DNA of 64,000 bases, taken from contig JAUSMA010000069.1 of assembly GCA_030645475.1 (NCBI GenBank), forward strand, positions 62,001 through 126,000. Direction: 5' to 3'. The notes under the pieces were generated by a model. The model was not told the DNA's origin, did no database searches, and was given only the letters and a program-made list of their open reading frames with translations. This document shows, one piece after another, positions 51,882 through 60,542 of this stretch. Position numbers and translations under genes: made by a program. How positions within the stretch are numbered: the stretch's first letter is position 1; each line of letters starts with the position of its first letter. The stretch comes from Nitrospirota bacterium. Its GTDB lineage: Bacteria; Nitrospirota; Nitrospiria; Nitrospirales; Nitrospiraceae.

Positions 51882-52742
51882 GTCGAAGACGACGGTTTTC
51901 CTGCCATACACCAACACCCGTCGTTCGACGTGGCGGCGCACCGCGCGGGCCAGCACAATCTCCTCCAGATCCCGTCCCTTCCTCACCAGGTCGTCAACGG
52001 TGTCCCTGTGGCCCACATGCATGACATCTTGCTCGATGATCGGACCTTCATCCAGATCTTCTGTAGCATAATGTGCCGTGGCTCCGATGATTTTCACGCC
52101 ACGGTCATAGGCCTGCCGATAGGGGTTCGCGCCCATAAACGCAGGCAGGAAGGAGTGATGGATATTGATGACCGGGCAGCCGACCTGTGCAAGAAAGCTG
52201 GCGCTGAGGATTTGCATGTAGCGGGCCATGACCACAAGCTCGATATTATGGTCCTTCAGGAGGGAGAGTACGGCTTGCTCCTGCTGGGGTTTCGTTTCCT
52301 TGGTCACAGGACAGACAGAGAAGGGAATCTTGAAGAGTTCAGCCCAGCTTGCGCAGGTGTCGTGATTGGAGATAATCACGGGGACATCGATGTGCAACTC
52401 ATCGCGTTTGTGCCGTTGGAGCAAGTCCGCCAGGCAGTGATCCTGTTTCGAGACCAACATCGCGACTCTTGTTCGGCGGCTTGAGGGACGAACCTCGTAG
52501 CGCATCTCGAAGGTCTTCGCGACCGGAGCGAACGCGGTTGCGATTTCATCGACCGGAATCTGCAGGCCCTCTGTGGCAAACTCCATGCGCATGAGAAACT
52601 CGTTGGTCTCTTCATCTGTATGGTGCTCCGAGTCGAGGATATTCCCGCCGAAGTCGTGAATGAAACCAGAGACCCGGGCCACAATGCCCCTTCGATCCTT
52701 GCAATGAATCAGAAGAACAACAGATTCTTTTCGCTGTGCCAT
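51879..52742 (-). CDS. purU: formyltetrahydrofolate deformylase
   Basis: This 287-residue enzyme hydrolyses 10-formyltetrahydrofolate to formate and tetrahydrofolate. It has an N-terminal ACT domain (LLIHCKDRRGIVARVSGF) and a formyltransferase-like domain with NIHHSFLPAFMGANPY and GATAHYATEDLDEGPIIEQD. The TAG stop is supplied by the outer end of a palindromic repeat (copy 2). It links one-carbon supply with the glycine cleavage genes nearby. Confidence 0.94.
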   Translation of the reverse strand: MAQRKESVVLLIHCKDRRGIVARVSGFIHDFGGNILDSEHHTDEETNEFLMRMEFATEGLQIPVDEIATAFAPVAKTFEMRYEVRPSSRRTRVAMLVSKQDHCLADLLQRHKRDELHIDVPVIISNHDTCASWAELFKIPFSVCPVTKETKPQQEQAVLSLLKDHNIELVVMARYMQILSASFLAQVGCPVINIHHSFLPAFMGANPYRQAYDRGVKIIGATAHYATEDLDEGPIIEQDVMHVGHRDTVDDLVRKGRDLEEIVLARAVRRHVERRVLVYGRKTVVFD

Positions 52743-52815
52743 TGTAGGGCAATGCTCCCAAATAGAGTGGTTAGTTCAGGCGTCTTAGACAGGGAGCGAT
52801 CCAGCCAGTCGTGCA

Positions 52816-52946
52816 AACAGGCTGCTCAAAAAGGCCATCCAGCAAGGCCGTAGCCGATGGAAGCACCGGAGGCGTAGCCCCTGGCTACGTTGAGGATGCT
52901 TTCGAGGCGAGAACGACGCGGGTGGGCTTTTTCAGCAGCCTGCTAA
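52816..52946. repeat. ~130-bp palindromic repeat, copy 3
   Basis: It runs from AACAGGCTGCTCAAAAAGGC to GCTTTTTCAGCAGCCTGCTA. The outer arms CAGGCTGCT/AGCAGCCTG are perfectly paired and differ from copy 2 on both sides in a compensating manner. It fills most of the purU-rimO gap, and its outer CTA forms the stop codon of rimO (52943-52945). Confidence 0.88.
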
Positions 52947-54322
52947 GGGACGATGTGGCCTACCAGGTCATACAGCGCCGCATCGGTGATCTCGACCTTG
53001 ACGACGTCCCCTGCCGCGGCTGCCCCGTCATTGATATAGACGACGCCGTCGATCTCCGGAGCCAGACCTTCATGGCGGCCCTCGAGCAACAATTCCGTCT
53101 CTTCTGAAACCCCTTCGACCAGAACCTCCATGATGGAGCCGATACGGGCCTGGCCCCGGGCCGCCGCAATCTCTTCTTGCACAGCCAGAAGTTCGTTCCG
53201 CCGTTCGTCCATGACCGACCGTTCGATCTTGTCGTCTAACCCAAGGGCCGGCGTATCTTCTTCATCCGAATACAAAAACACCGCCACGCGATCGAACTCG
53301 GCCTCTGCCACGTAGCTTCGTAGTTCGTCGAACGCCTGTTCCGTCTCCCCTGGAAATCCCACGATGAAGGCTGTGCGAAACGTAACCGCGGGAATGCGCG
53401 TCCGGATTCGCTCAACGAGAGAGGTGATGGTGTTCCGATCACCCAGCCGGTGCATCCGCTTGAGCATGCGATCGTTGATGTGCTGCAGCGGCATGTCGAT
53501 GTACTTAGTGATCTTTTCTTCTCCCGCGTACAGATCCAACAAGTCGTCCGATACTTGTTGCGGGTAGAGATAGAACGGCCTGATCCAATGGAGGTCTTTC
53601 ACCTTCACCAACTCGCGAAGCAGTGTGGTGAGGCCTTGGCGCAATCCAAGATCGACGCCGTAATTCACGGTGTCTTGGGAAATGAGGTTGATTTCCTTCA
53701 CGCCTTCTGCTGCGAGACGCGTGGCTTCGGCGACGATCGATTCCACGGGTCGGCTTCGCTGTTTGCCCCTCATCAAGGGAATCGCGCAGAACGCACAGTT
53801 CCGGTTACAGCCTTCGGCGATTTTCACATAGGCGCTATGGGCTTTCCCGAGACGGAGCCGTGGCGCATCTGCGTCATAGAGATAGGGAGGCTCGCTGATC
53901 CAGAGCCGTTGTTGCCGTTTTTTCGGCGCCAAGAGATCCCGGCAAATTTCCGCGATCTTTCCGAACTCACCGGTTCCCACCACTCCATCTAGTTCCGGCA
54001 ACTGCTTGAGGAGATCTCCCTGATACCGCTGTGCCAGACAGCCGGCGGCAATCAACACGCGACAGGATCCATTGTCTTTGAGTTTGCCGTGCGCAATGAT
54101 CGTATCGATCGACTCCTGCTTGGCTTCTTCGATGAAGCCACACGTATTAATGATCACCACTTCGGCTTTCTTCGGATCGGCGGTTAGGGCAAACCCGTCT
54201 GCCACCAAGGTGCCTAACATGACTTCGGAATCGACCTGGTTTTTTGAACAACCCAGGTTGACGAAGCCGATGGTGGTTTTCTTTTTGCTCGGGCGAGAGG
54301 GCGTGATCAATCGTGTAGCCAT
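52943..54322 (-). CDS. rimO: ribosomal protein S12 methylthiotransferase
   Basis: This 459-residue radical-SAM enzyme methylthiolates an Asp of ribosomal protein S12. It has the N-terminal UPF0004 cluster region (VNLGCSKNQVDSEVMLG), the radical-SAM motif GCNRNCAFCAIPLMRG and a C-terminal TRAM domain. PFYLYPQQVSDDLLDLYAGEEKI is RimO-typical, which separates it from MiaB. The stop codon lies in repeat copy 3. Confidence 0.94.
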   Translation of the reverse strand: MATRLITPSRPSKKKTTIGFVNLGCSKNQVDSEVMLGTLVADGFALTADPKKAEVVIINTCGFIEEAKQESIDTIIAHGKLKDNGSCRVLIAAGCLAQRYQGDLLKQLPELDGVVGTGEFGKIAEICRDLLAPKKRQQRLWISEPPYLYDADAPRLRLGKAHSAYVKIAEGCNRNCAFCAIPLMRGKQRSRPVESIVAEATRLAAEGVKEINLISQDTVNYGVDLGLRQGLTTLLRELVKVKDLHWIRPFYLYPQQVSDDLLDLYAGEEKITKYIDMPLQHINDRMLKRMHRLGDRNTITSLVERIRTRIPAVTFRTAFIVGFPGETEQAFDELRSYVAEAEFDRVAVFLYSDEEDTPALGLDDKIERSVMDERRNELLAVQEEIAAARGQARIGSIMEVLVEGVSEETELLLEGRHEGLAPEIDGVVYINDGAAAAGDVVKVEITDAALYDLVGHIVP

Positions 54323-54404
54323 GGGGCTAGTCTACGGGACGCTTGAAAAGCCTGTCAATCAACCGCCTCTTGCAGGTCAGGGGACGATTCCCCTACAGTA
54401 GCCT

Positions 54405-54944
54405 ATGATCCGCACTTTTCAGGGCATCAAACCCATTGTCCCGACCTCCTGTTTTATCGAAGAGACCGGGATCGTCATCGGGGATGTCGTGTTGGGCGAA
54501 CAGTGCAGCGTCTGGTTCCATGCTGTCATTCGCGGGGATGTACATTATATCCGGATCGGTGACCGGACCAACGTGCAGGACCTCTGCATGTTGCATGTCT
54601 CCCACGACACCCATCCGCTCATCATCGGCAATGAGGTGACCATCGGCCATGGCGTGATCCTCCACGGTTGCACGATTCACGATCGCGTGCTGATCGGCAT
54701 GGGCGCCATCATTATGGATGGCGCTGTGATCGGAGAAGATTCTGTCGTCGGGGCTGGTGCCTTGATCACAGAACAGACCATCGTTCCACCCAATAGCCTA
54801 GTCCTTGGATCACCGGCAAAGGTCAAACGGTCGGTCACAGCGGAAGAGCTTGCCTGGATTAAGTCGTCAGCGGAGAACTATGTGAAGTACGCCAGCCAGT
54901 ATTTAGACAATACGTCAAAATCAAAACCAGGCTTCAGAATTTAG
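54405..54944 (+). CDS. gamma-type carbonic anhydrase-like protein
   Basis: This 179-residue left-handed beta-helix protein has hexapeptide repeats and the metal-binding His pattern (LHVSHDTHPLII and TIGHGVILHGCTI). It belongs to the gamma carbonic anhydrase/YrdA/PaaY family; hydratase activity in individual members varies. It is divergent from rimO. Confidence 0.88.
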   Translation: MIRTFQGIKPIVPTSCFIEETGIVIGDVVLGEQCSVWFHAVIRGDVHYIRIGDRTNVQDLCMLHVSHDTHPLIIGNEVTIGHGVILHGCTIHDRVLIGMGAIIMDGAVIGEDSVVGAGALITEQTIVPPNSLVLGSPAKVKRSVTAEELAWIKSSAENYVKYASQYLDNTSKSKPGFRI

Positions 54945-54950
54945 CAGCCG

Positions 54951-55658
54951 CTAGTTTTTCTTGCCGATTTGAATGAAGCAAATCGGATCTCCTACCAGCG
55001 CAGTCGGATAGTAGCGCTTCCCAACTGTATAGGGAATTCGGTGCTTGTGGCACCACTCGGCAATCCAAATCACTTCTTCTGTGGTCGTCGTGACCAAGCC
55101 AGGGAGTGCAAGCTTGCCCATACAGAGGGAAACCAAAGCCCGTACGATGCGGCGCTCTTTCTCAAACTTCACAGGGTCGAGGGTGAGCGCATCGCCTCGT
55201 CCATAGGAGAGAGGCGACAGATTGGGGAATCGCTCAGGGTCGTTCAAGACGCTGACCATCCAGAGATGATCGAATCGGCCCGTCGCTTTTGCGGCATCGA
55301 CCGCACGGAATGCCAGAGGAATCGAGTGGCAGGCAGGGTTGAGGGCCGAGACCTCGGCTTTCCGGAGATTGTAGGGTTCTACGGTTCGATCCAGCTCCAG
55401 CATTTCCATCATCAATGCAGGAAGTTCTGCCACTCCGGCTCCGACATAGAGGCTGCGGCCACCCCGTCGCAGTTTTCGCCTCAAGACCACGGCGACGCGA
55501 CTCCCGAGACGCTCACAGGGCCCCCGCTTCGCCAGCCAAAACTCATCTCCGCCTTCATAACAATAGACCGGTCCCAGCGCGCCATAGTCGAGGCGATGAT
55601 AGACCTCGGTCACGAGACGACGAGTCGTGGGAGCCAGTTTGGTCCGGCTGGTCTTCAT
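54951..55658 (-). CDS. hypothetical protein, possible degenerate methyltransferase
   Basis: This 235-residue protein has a Rossmann-like phrase SLYVGAGVAELPALMMEMLE near residue 69, which resembles methyltransferase motif I. Later segments do not give a clear motif IV. The C-terminal part has EVIWIAEWCHKHRIPYTVG. It overlaps the M28 peptidase gene by four bases and is the last gene of the trmFO-led run. Function not assigned. Confidence 0.6.
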   Translation of the reverse strand: MKTSRTKLAPTTRRLVTEVYHRLDYGALGPVYCYEGGDEFWLAKRGPCERLGSRVAVVLRRKLRRGGRSLYVGAGVAELPALMMEMLELDRTVEPYNLRKAEVSALNPACHSIPLAFRAVDAAKATGRFDHLWMVSVLNDPERFPNLSPLSYGRGDALTLDPVKFEKERRIVRALVSLCMGKLALPGLVTTTTEEVIWIAEWCHKHRIPYTVGKRYYPTALVGDPICFIQIGKKN

Positions 55659-56530
55659 GGTCGTGCTCCGGCGATGTGAAGGACAGTAGCGGTGACGGTT
55701 GCTGCTACGTTGGAGAGAAACTCAAGATTCAAAGTGTCCATGGTATCGGTCTCACGATGGTAATGCGGATTTCTAAAATTTGCCGTATCGGTCAACATCA
55801 CAGCCGGATAGCCGGCATCCCAGAACGAGGCATGGTCGCTGCGTCTGGTATGAGGGATGTCCTCTCCTCGCCCTGGCACGAGCAATGACAGGGTCTTGAG
55901 CCGGGGCTCCTGTTGCCGGGCATCCTGTTCAAGTTGGAGCACCAACGCCTTGGATGCCTCGTTGCCTACCATGGCCAGAAAATCTCCCTGGGTCGGTACT
56001 GCGATCGGGACTCCTGGTGGAGCCTGCTGCGTCTCAGCCTCGGTTCTGGCAAACCCGACACATTCCAGGATAATGGCACCGGCCAATTCACGGCCTTCCT
56101 CTTTCAGGCGGGACGCAAAGGCCTGACTCCCCAACCGATCTTGTTCTTCGAGACAGAAGGCGACGAGCCAGACCGGTCGCGCAAGAGGTGTCTGGCTGAG
56201 CCATGAAGCCACTTCGAGAAGGACCACGAGTCCGCTGGCATTATCGTCCGCGCCTGGTGATCCGGATACAGTATCGTAGTGGGCTCCAATCAGGAGTGGG
56301 GCTAACGCCTCTCCCTGTCTCGGTCGTCTAGGATATTTCGTCGCCACAACATTGCGATAGGTCTTGCCCCAGGCATTGACGAACTGGCTGCTGGTGGACC
56401 ATTGAGACTTGGAAAATTGCGTGGCTAGATAATGCGCCGCCCTTCGAAGCGCGCGAGGGCTCGTCTCAGGATGACGCTCGCCCACGAGGGCTTCAAGATG
56501 GCGGGTGATTCGAACGTGCTGGTTCGCCAC
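55655..56530 (-). CDS. M28 family zinc peptidase
   Basis: This 291-residue metallopeptidase has the M28 zinc ligands in GAHYDTVSGSPGADDNASG and LVAFCLEEQDRLGSQAF, and the later RSDHASFWDAGYPAVML. No signal peptide is seen. It may act as an aminopeptidase or as a glutaminyl cyclase-type enzyme. It lies 26 bp after argB. Confidence 0.88.
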   Translation of the reverse strand: MANQHVRITRHLEALVGERHPETSPRALRRAAHYLATQFSKSQWSTSSQFVNAWGKTYRNVVATKYPRRPRQGEALAPLLIGAHYDTVSGSPGADDNASGLVVLLEVASWLSQTPLARPVWLVAFCLEEQDRLGSQAFASRLKEEGRELAGAIILECVGFARTEAETQQAPPGVPIAVPTQGDFLAMVGNEASKALVLQLEQDARQQEPRLKTLSLLVPGRGEDIPHTRRSDHASFWDAGYPAVMLTDTANFRNPHYHRETDTMDTLNLEFLSNVAATVTATVLHIAGARP

Positions 56531-56556
56531 AACAAGAGACTGACCGGATGAATCGA

Positions 56557-57453
56557 CTACGCTGTGATCTCGGTCCCAATACCTTTACGCGTGAATACTT
56601 CGAGGAGAATGGCATGGGATATTCGACCGTCGATGATATGGGCTTTGCCGACGCCGCCACCCAGCGCATCCAGGCAGGCATGCACCTTGGGCAACATCCC
56701 TTCGCTGATCGTGCCTTTCTTCACCATCCGCTGCACGTCTTTGCGTGAGACCGTGGAGAGATGGCGTCCATTTGCATCGCGAATACCCTTCACATCGGTC
56801 ATCATCACCAGCTTTTCCGCACCGAGCGCGGCGGCCATCGCTCCTGCCACGAGATCGGCATTAATGTTGTAGGTGTTCCCTTCACGGTTGGTGCCGATTG
56901 GCGCGATGACGGGAATGTAGTGATCCTGCTGGAGCTTCCGTACCAACGTGGGATCGATAGACTGGACTTCTCCGACACAGCCAAAATCCTCGTCCCCATC
57001 GCCGTCATCGAGATCTTTTTCCAGACTCGCTGCCCAGGCTTTGGCCGTGAGTGGCCGAGACAGGATGAGTCCGCCGTCCTTTCCGCTCAAACCGACTGCG
57101 AGGCCGCCATGGCGATTCAGGAGGTCCACGATTTCCATATTGATCTTACCGGCCAACACCATCTCCACGATTTCCATTGTGGCATCATCGGTAACCCGCA
57201 CCCCATGGCGAAACTTGGCTTCAATGCCCAAGCGGTGGAGCATCTTGTCGATCTGGGGCCCCCCGCCATGCACGATGACCGGATTGAGGCCCACATATTT
57301 CAAGAGCACGACATCCTGGGCGAAGCGCTCTTTTAGGACCGCATCGGTCATGGCATGACCGCCATATTTAATCACGATGGTTTTGCCTTTGAATGTCCGA
57401 ATGTAGGGCAACGCTTCGATCAGCACGTCCGCTTTCTTGATGAGTTTATTCAT
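56557..57453 (-). CDS. argB: acetylglutamate kinase
   Basis: This 298-residue enzyme phosphorylates N-acetylglutamate in arginine synthesis. Motifs are TIVIKYGGHAMTD, VIVHGGGPQIDKML, GLSGKDGGLI, INADLVAGAMAAALGAEKL and LMMTDVKGI-like VMMTDVKGIRD. An N-terminal helix of about 20 residues (MNKLIKKADVLIEALPYIRTF) is the arginine-sensing extension found in hexameric, feedback-inhibited kinases. Confidence 0.95.
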   Translation of the reverse strand: MNKLIKKADVLIEALPYIRTFKGKTIVIKYGGHAMTDAVLKERFAQDVVLLKYVGLNPVIVHGGGPQIDKMLHRLGIEAKFRHGVRVTDDATMEIVEMVLAGKINMEIVDLLNRHGGLAVGLSGKDGGLILSRPLTAKAWAASLEKDLDDGDGDEDFGCVGEVQSIDPTLVRKLQQDHYIPVIAPIGTNREGNTYNINADLVAGAMAAALGAEKLVMMTDVKGIRDANGRHLSTVSRKDVQRMVKKGTISEGMLPKVHACLDALGGGVGKAHIIDGRISHAILLEVFTRKGIGTEITA

Positions 57454-57520
57454 GCGTGGCTCCCGTTACGCGAAAATCTCGCGGCTGGCGTCCATGCCGG
57501 CCGCTGCAGCCCAATTCCGA

Positions 57521-58459
57521 TCATGCCTCGTCGTCTTTTATAACACGACCGCTGGCCGAACGACCGGCTCGCGGATGTGTCTTGTCGTATACGGCGAGGA
57601 GCTGATCCGTCGCCAGGTGCGTATATTTCTGTGTTGTGCTTAATGACACATGCCCCAGCATTTCTTGAATCGACCGCAGATCGGCCCCTTCATCGAGGAG
57701 ATGGGTGGCAAAGGAATGCCGCAGCGTGTGGGGGCTCACGGAGCCGCCGGCAAGCCGGTTCGAATAACAGGCTACGATACGAGCCACACTCCGAGTCGTC
57801 AGCCGGCCCCCTCGCACATTCAAAAAGACAGGGTCCGATGGTTGAGAGCTGAGGGCTGATGGTTTCAAGGACGCACGATAGCTGTGGATGGCCTTGAGGG
57901 CCACAGCTCCGATCGGTACGATGCGTTCTTTCCGGCCTTTCCCTCGCAGGTGGACCAGTCCCTCGGACAGCCGCAGATCTTCAAGGTTGATCCCCACGAG
58001 CTCACTCACGCGCGCCCCGGTCGAATAGAGCGTCTCCAGCAGCGCACAGTCCCGGAGGGACGATCCTGTTTGGCCGGCAGGAAAGTCCATCAGTGCAGCG
58101 GCGTCGTCCTTAGTCAACACACGCGGAAGATGTTTCGGCTGTTTCGGCGTCCTGATGGTCTCGGCAGGATTGAGGACGACGATGGCCTCTCGTTGGAGAA
58201 AGCGATAGAAGCTGCGGAGAGCCGCAAGCTTTCGGGCTATCGACGTGCTCTTTTCATGTTTGCGGTCCAACCAGTGAAGATAGGCCCGAACAGACTCTGT
58301 GGTTACCGTAGAGGGAATGAGCGTAGAGAGGCCGGGACGTTCCGCCTTCATGAACGTGTGAAACTGTCGGAGATCCGACCCATAGTTGCGGACGGTTTCA
58401 GGCGATGCGTGACGTTCCAGGTTCAGGAAGGTCATGAAATTTCGGATTGCGTCATCCAT
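57521..58459 (-). CDS. xerC: tyrosine recombinase XerC
   Basis: This 312-residue recombinase has the N-terminal SAM-like domain and the catalytic residues: Arg in STGARVSELVG, His and Arg in HTLRHSFATHLL, His in LGHVSLSTTQKYTH with Tyr. Xer proteins resolve chromosome dimers at dif. Its 5' end overlaps the 3' end of trmFO by 28 bases, a common pairing that supports the housekeeping XerC role over a phage integrase. Confidence 0.93.
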   Translation of the reverse strand: MDDAIRNFMTFLNLERHASPETVRNYGSDLRQFHTFMKAERPGLSTLIPSTVTTESVRAYLHWLDRKHEKSTSIARKLAALRSFYRFLQREAIVVLNPAETIRTPKQPKHLPRVLTKDDAAALMDFPAGQTGSSLRDCALLETLYSTGARVSELVGINLEDLRLSEGLVHLRGKGRKERIVPIGAVALKAIHSYRASLKPSALSSQPSDPVFLNVRGGRLTTRSVARIVACYSNRLAGGSVSPHTLRHSFATHLLDEGADLRSIQEMLGHVSLSTTQKYTHLATDQLLAVYDKTHPRAGRSASGRVIKDDEA

Positions 58460-59748
58460 GCCGTCAAGTCCTCAAGCGCCCGTTGCCCTGTGAGCCGTCG
58501 CTTACTCTCTTTATCTCTCGTCGCAGTGGCAAGGGGAGGAAAGAGCCCGAAATTCGTATTCATCGGCTGAAAATGACGAGGGTCTGCGGTGGTAATGTAG
58601 GTCGTCAAGCAGCCATGCGCCGTGGTGGGTGGAGGGGTGACCAATGGCAACCCTGCCAAACCGCGAGCCGCATTGATGCCGGCCAACCCTCCCATCGCGG
58701 CGGAGTCCACATAGCCCTCGACTCCGACCAGCTGTCCGGCAAAGAAGAGGGTGCCTCGCGCCTTGAACTGGAGGGTATTGCGCAGCAAAGAGGGAGAATT
58801 GATGAAGGTATTGCGATGGAGGCTGCCGTAGCGGAGAAACTCCGCTTGTTCGAGGCCTGGAATCATTCGAAACACCCGCTTCTGCTCCCCATAGGTTAGC
58901 TTCGTCTGGAACCCCACGAGGTTGTAACAGGAACGATGGGCGTTTTCTGTCCGGAGCTGCACCACCGCATAGGCTCTCTTCCCCGTCTTGGGATTCTCCA
59001 GGCCCACCGGTTTCAATGGACCGAACTGCATGGTCTGACGGCCTCGCTCGGCCATCACTTCGATGGGGATGCAGCCTTCGAAGTAGGCGGTCTTTTCGAA
59101 TTCTTTCGGTTGCACTTTCTCCGCGGCCAGTAAGGCTTCGTAAAAGGCATTGTAGGTCGCTTCGTCCATCGGGCAGTTGAGATAGTCGTCTCCGCCCTTG
59201 CCATAACGGGAGGCAAGGAAGACGACGTCCATATTAATGGAATCCGTATCCACGATCGGAGAGATCGCATCGTAAAAATATAAATGTTTCGTATGAGTCA
59301 ATTGCGCGATGGCCTGAGACAATTTGTCGGAGGTCAGAGGCCCGGTCGCCACAATACAGAGACAGTCCGTTGGAATGTCTGTGATCTCCTCACGCAGAAT
59401 GCGAATGTTCTGATGGCCTTCGAGCGCCTGGGTAATCTTGAGCGAAAACAGGTCCCGATCGACGGCCAGGGCCGATCCTGCCGGCACCCGCGCTTCATCT
59501 GCTGCCCGGATAATCAGCGAGTTGAGGTGGCGCATTTCCTCTTTCAAAATGCCGGGAGCATTCATCGGATCCGTAGAGCCGAGCGAATTCGAACAGACTA
59601 ACTCTGCCAAACCGCCAGTCTTGTGGGCCTTCGTCGTTTCCTTTGGGCGCATCTCATAGAGCGTTACTTTTGCGCCACGATTGGCCGCCTGCCACGCTGC
59701 CTCCGATCCGGCCAGACCGCCCCCGATAATGACAATGTCGTCGCGCAT
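58432..59748 (-). CDS. trmFO: folate-dependent tRNA m5U54 methyltransferase TrmFO
   Basis: This 438-residue flavoprotein methylates U54 of tRNA using methylenetetrahydrofolate. Motifs: IIGGGLAGSEAAWQ (FAD), CSNSLGSTDPMNAPGILKEE, GKGGDDYLNCPMDE, VQLRTEN and QLVGVEGYVDSAAMGGLAGIN. It heads a minus-strand run trmFO-xerC-argB-M28-hypothetical. Confidence 0.95.
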   Translation of the reverse strand: MRDDIVIIGGGLAGSEAAWQAANRGAKVTLYEMRPKETTKAHKTGGLAELVCSNSLGSTDPMNAPGILKEEMRHLNSLIIRAADEARVPAGSALAVDRDLFSLKITQALEGHQNIRILREEITDIPTDCLCIVATGPLTSDKLSQAIAQLTHTKHLYFYDAISPIVDTDSINMDVVFLASRYGKGGDDYLNCPMDEATYNAFYEALLAAEKVQPKEFEKTAYFEGCIPIEVMAERGRQTMQFGPLKPVGLENPKTGKRAYAVVQLRTENAHRSCYNLVGFQTKLTYGEQKRVFRMIPGLEQAEFLRYGSLHRNTFINSPSLLRNTLQFKARGTLFFAGQLVGVEGYVDSAAMGGLAGINAARGLAGLPLVTPPPTTAHGCLTTYITTADPRHFQPMNTNFGLFPPLATATRDKESKRRLTGQRALEDLTAWMTQSEIS

Positions 59749-59829
59749 GCGAGTGAAACTCCGTGAGAAAAGGTGAGAGGAGGGGCATTGTAGGAACCGT
59801 GTTTTAGTGATGTCAAGGCGACTGTGCGA

Positions 59830-59897
59830 TAGGCGAGAGGCAATGGGTCGATCATTATATCGATAGCCTTGTGCCCCGTGTCCCTAGCCTCTCGCCA
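59830..59897. repeat. imperfect palindrome, GGCGAGAGGC type
   Basis: TAGGCGAGAGGCAATGGG (left) and CCCTAGCCTCTCGCCA (right) pair across about 35 bases. The arm sequence matches the palindrome at 38233. It lies between trmFO and tRNA-Val. Confidence 0.55.
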
Positions 59898-59946
59898 GCG
59901 TTCTGTTGATCCATTCGGTTGGCCCATGCTAGACTTCGTGCCCTGT

Positions 59947-60021
59947 GGGCGATTAGCTCAGGGGTAGAGCGCTTCCTTCACACGGAAGAGGCCACTGGTT
60001 CGATACCAGTATCGCCCACCA
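59947..60021 (+). tRNA. tRNA-Val (CAC)
   Basis: A 75-base cloverleaf: acceptor GGGCGAT/ATCGCCC, D arm TAGCTCAGGGGTAGAGC, anticodon stem CTTCC/GGAAG around TTCACAC with anticodon CAC (Val), T arm CTGGTTCGATACCAG and an encoded 3' CCA. Confidence 0.96.
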
Positions 60022-60170
60022 CGTCTTCTTCATCTCTGTCCCAAAAATTCTCGGTTTTCATAGAGTTGCTTGAACCGTCCCATGCCTGGACAGAATCCGG
60101 GAGGTCGGCTACACTTCAGTCTGTTGAGTGAGCATAGGCCCTGAACCGTACCAGACAAGTGAGGTCAATA

Positions 60171-60512
60171 ATGCGGACAACAGCTCTTGCCGTAGGAATT
60201 CTCCTTCTGGCCAGTGCAGTCGGATGTGCTGGAAATCGCCAGCAGCAGGCCTTGGCCGACGCAGATGGAGGCTATACCGCCCCAGCCAGTATCTATAGTG
60301 TGATGGACCCCACATCCTTGGTTTACACCGATGTGGCGGCCGGAGCAGCCCCTAGCGATAACCCCTGGCGCTGGACCGGGTTCTTGCTGCACCCTGTCGG
60401 GGTCGCGATGGATTATGGCGTGAATCGACCGATATACGCACTCACCAGCAAGTTGCCGTATTTGTTCGGGTATACGACCGAAGATTCAATGCTGGATAGT
60501 CAGCGGCGATAA
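60171..60512 (+). CDS. small lipoprotein (hypothetical)
   Basis: This 113-residue protein has a lipoprotein signal (ALAVGILLLASAVGC). The mature part includes PWRWTGFLLHPVGVAMDYGV, with a YVLNRPIY-like VNRPIYALTSKLPYLFGYT, a pattern seen in small outer-membrane-associated lipoproteins. GTG 60159 is an alternative start. Function unknown. Confidence 0.65.
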   Translation: MRTTALAVGILLLASAVGCAGNRQQQALADADGGYTAPASIYSVMDPTSLVYTDVAAGAAPSDNPWRWTGFLLHPVGVAMDYGVNRPIYALTSKLPYLFGYTTEDSMLDSQRR

Positions 60513-60542
60513 CCTCTTGGCAAACCCTTCCACGTTTCGTGT

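Noticed and set aside
57521-58459. Tyrosine recombinase as a sign of a prophage or integron
   Set aside because: It overlaps trmFO and sits among housekeeping genes, which is the normal position of chromosomal xerC; no phage genes or attachment sites were seen.
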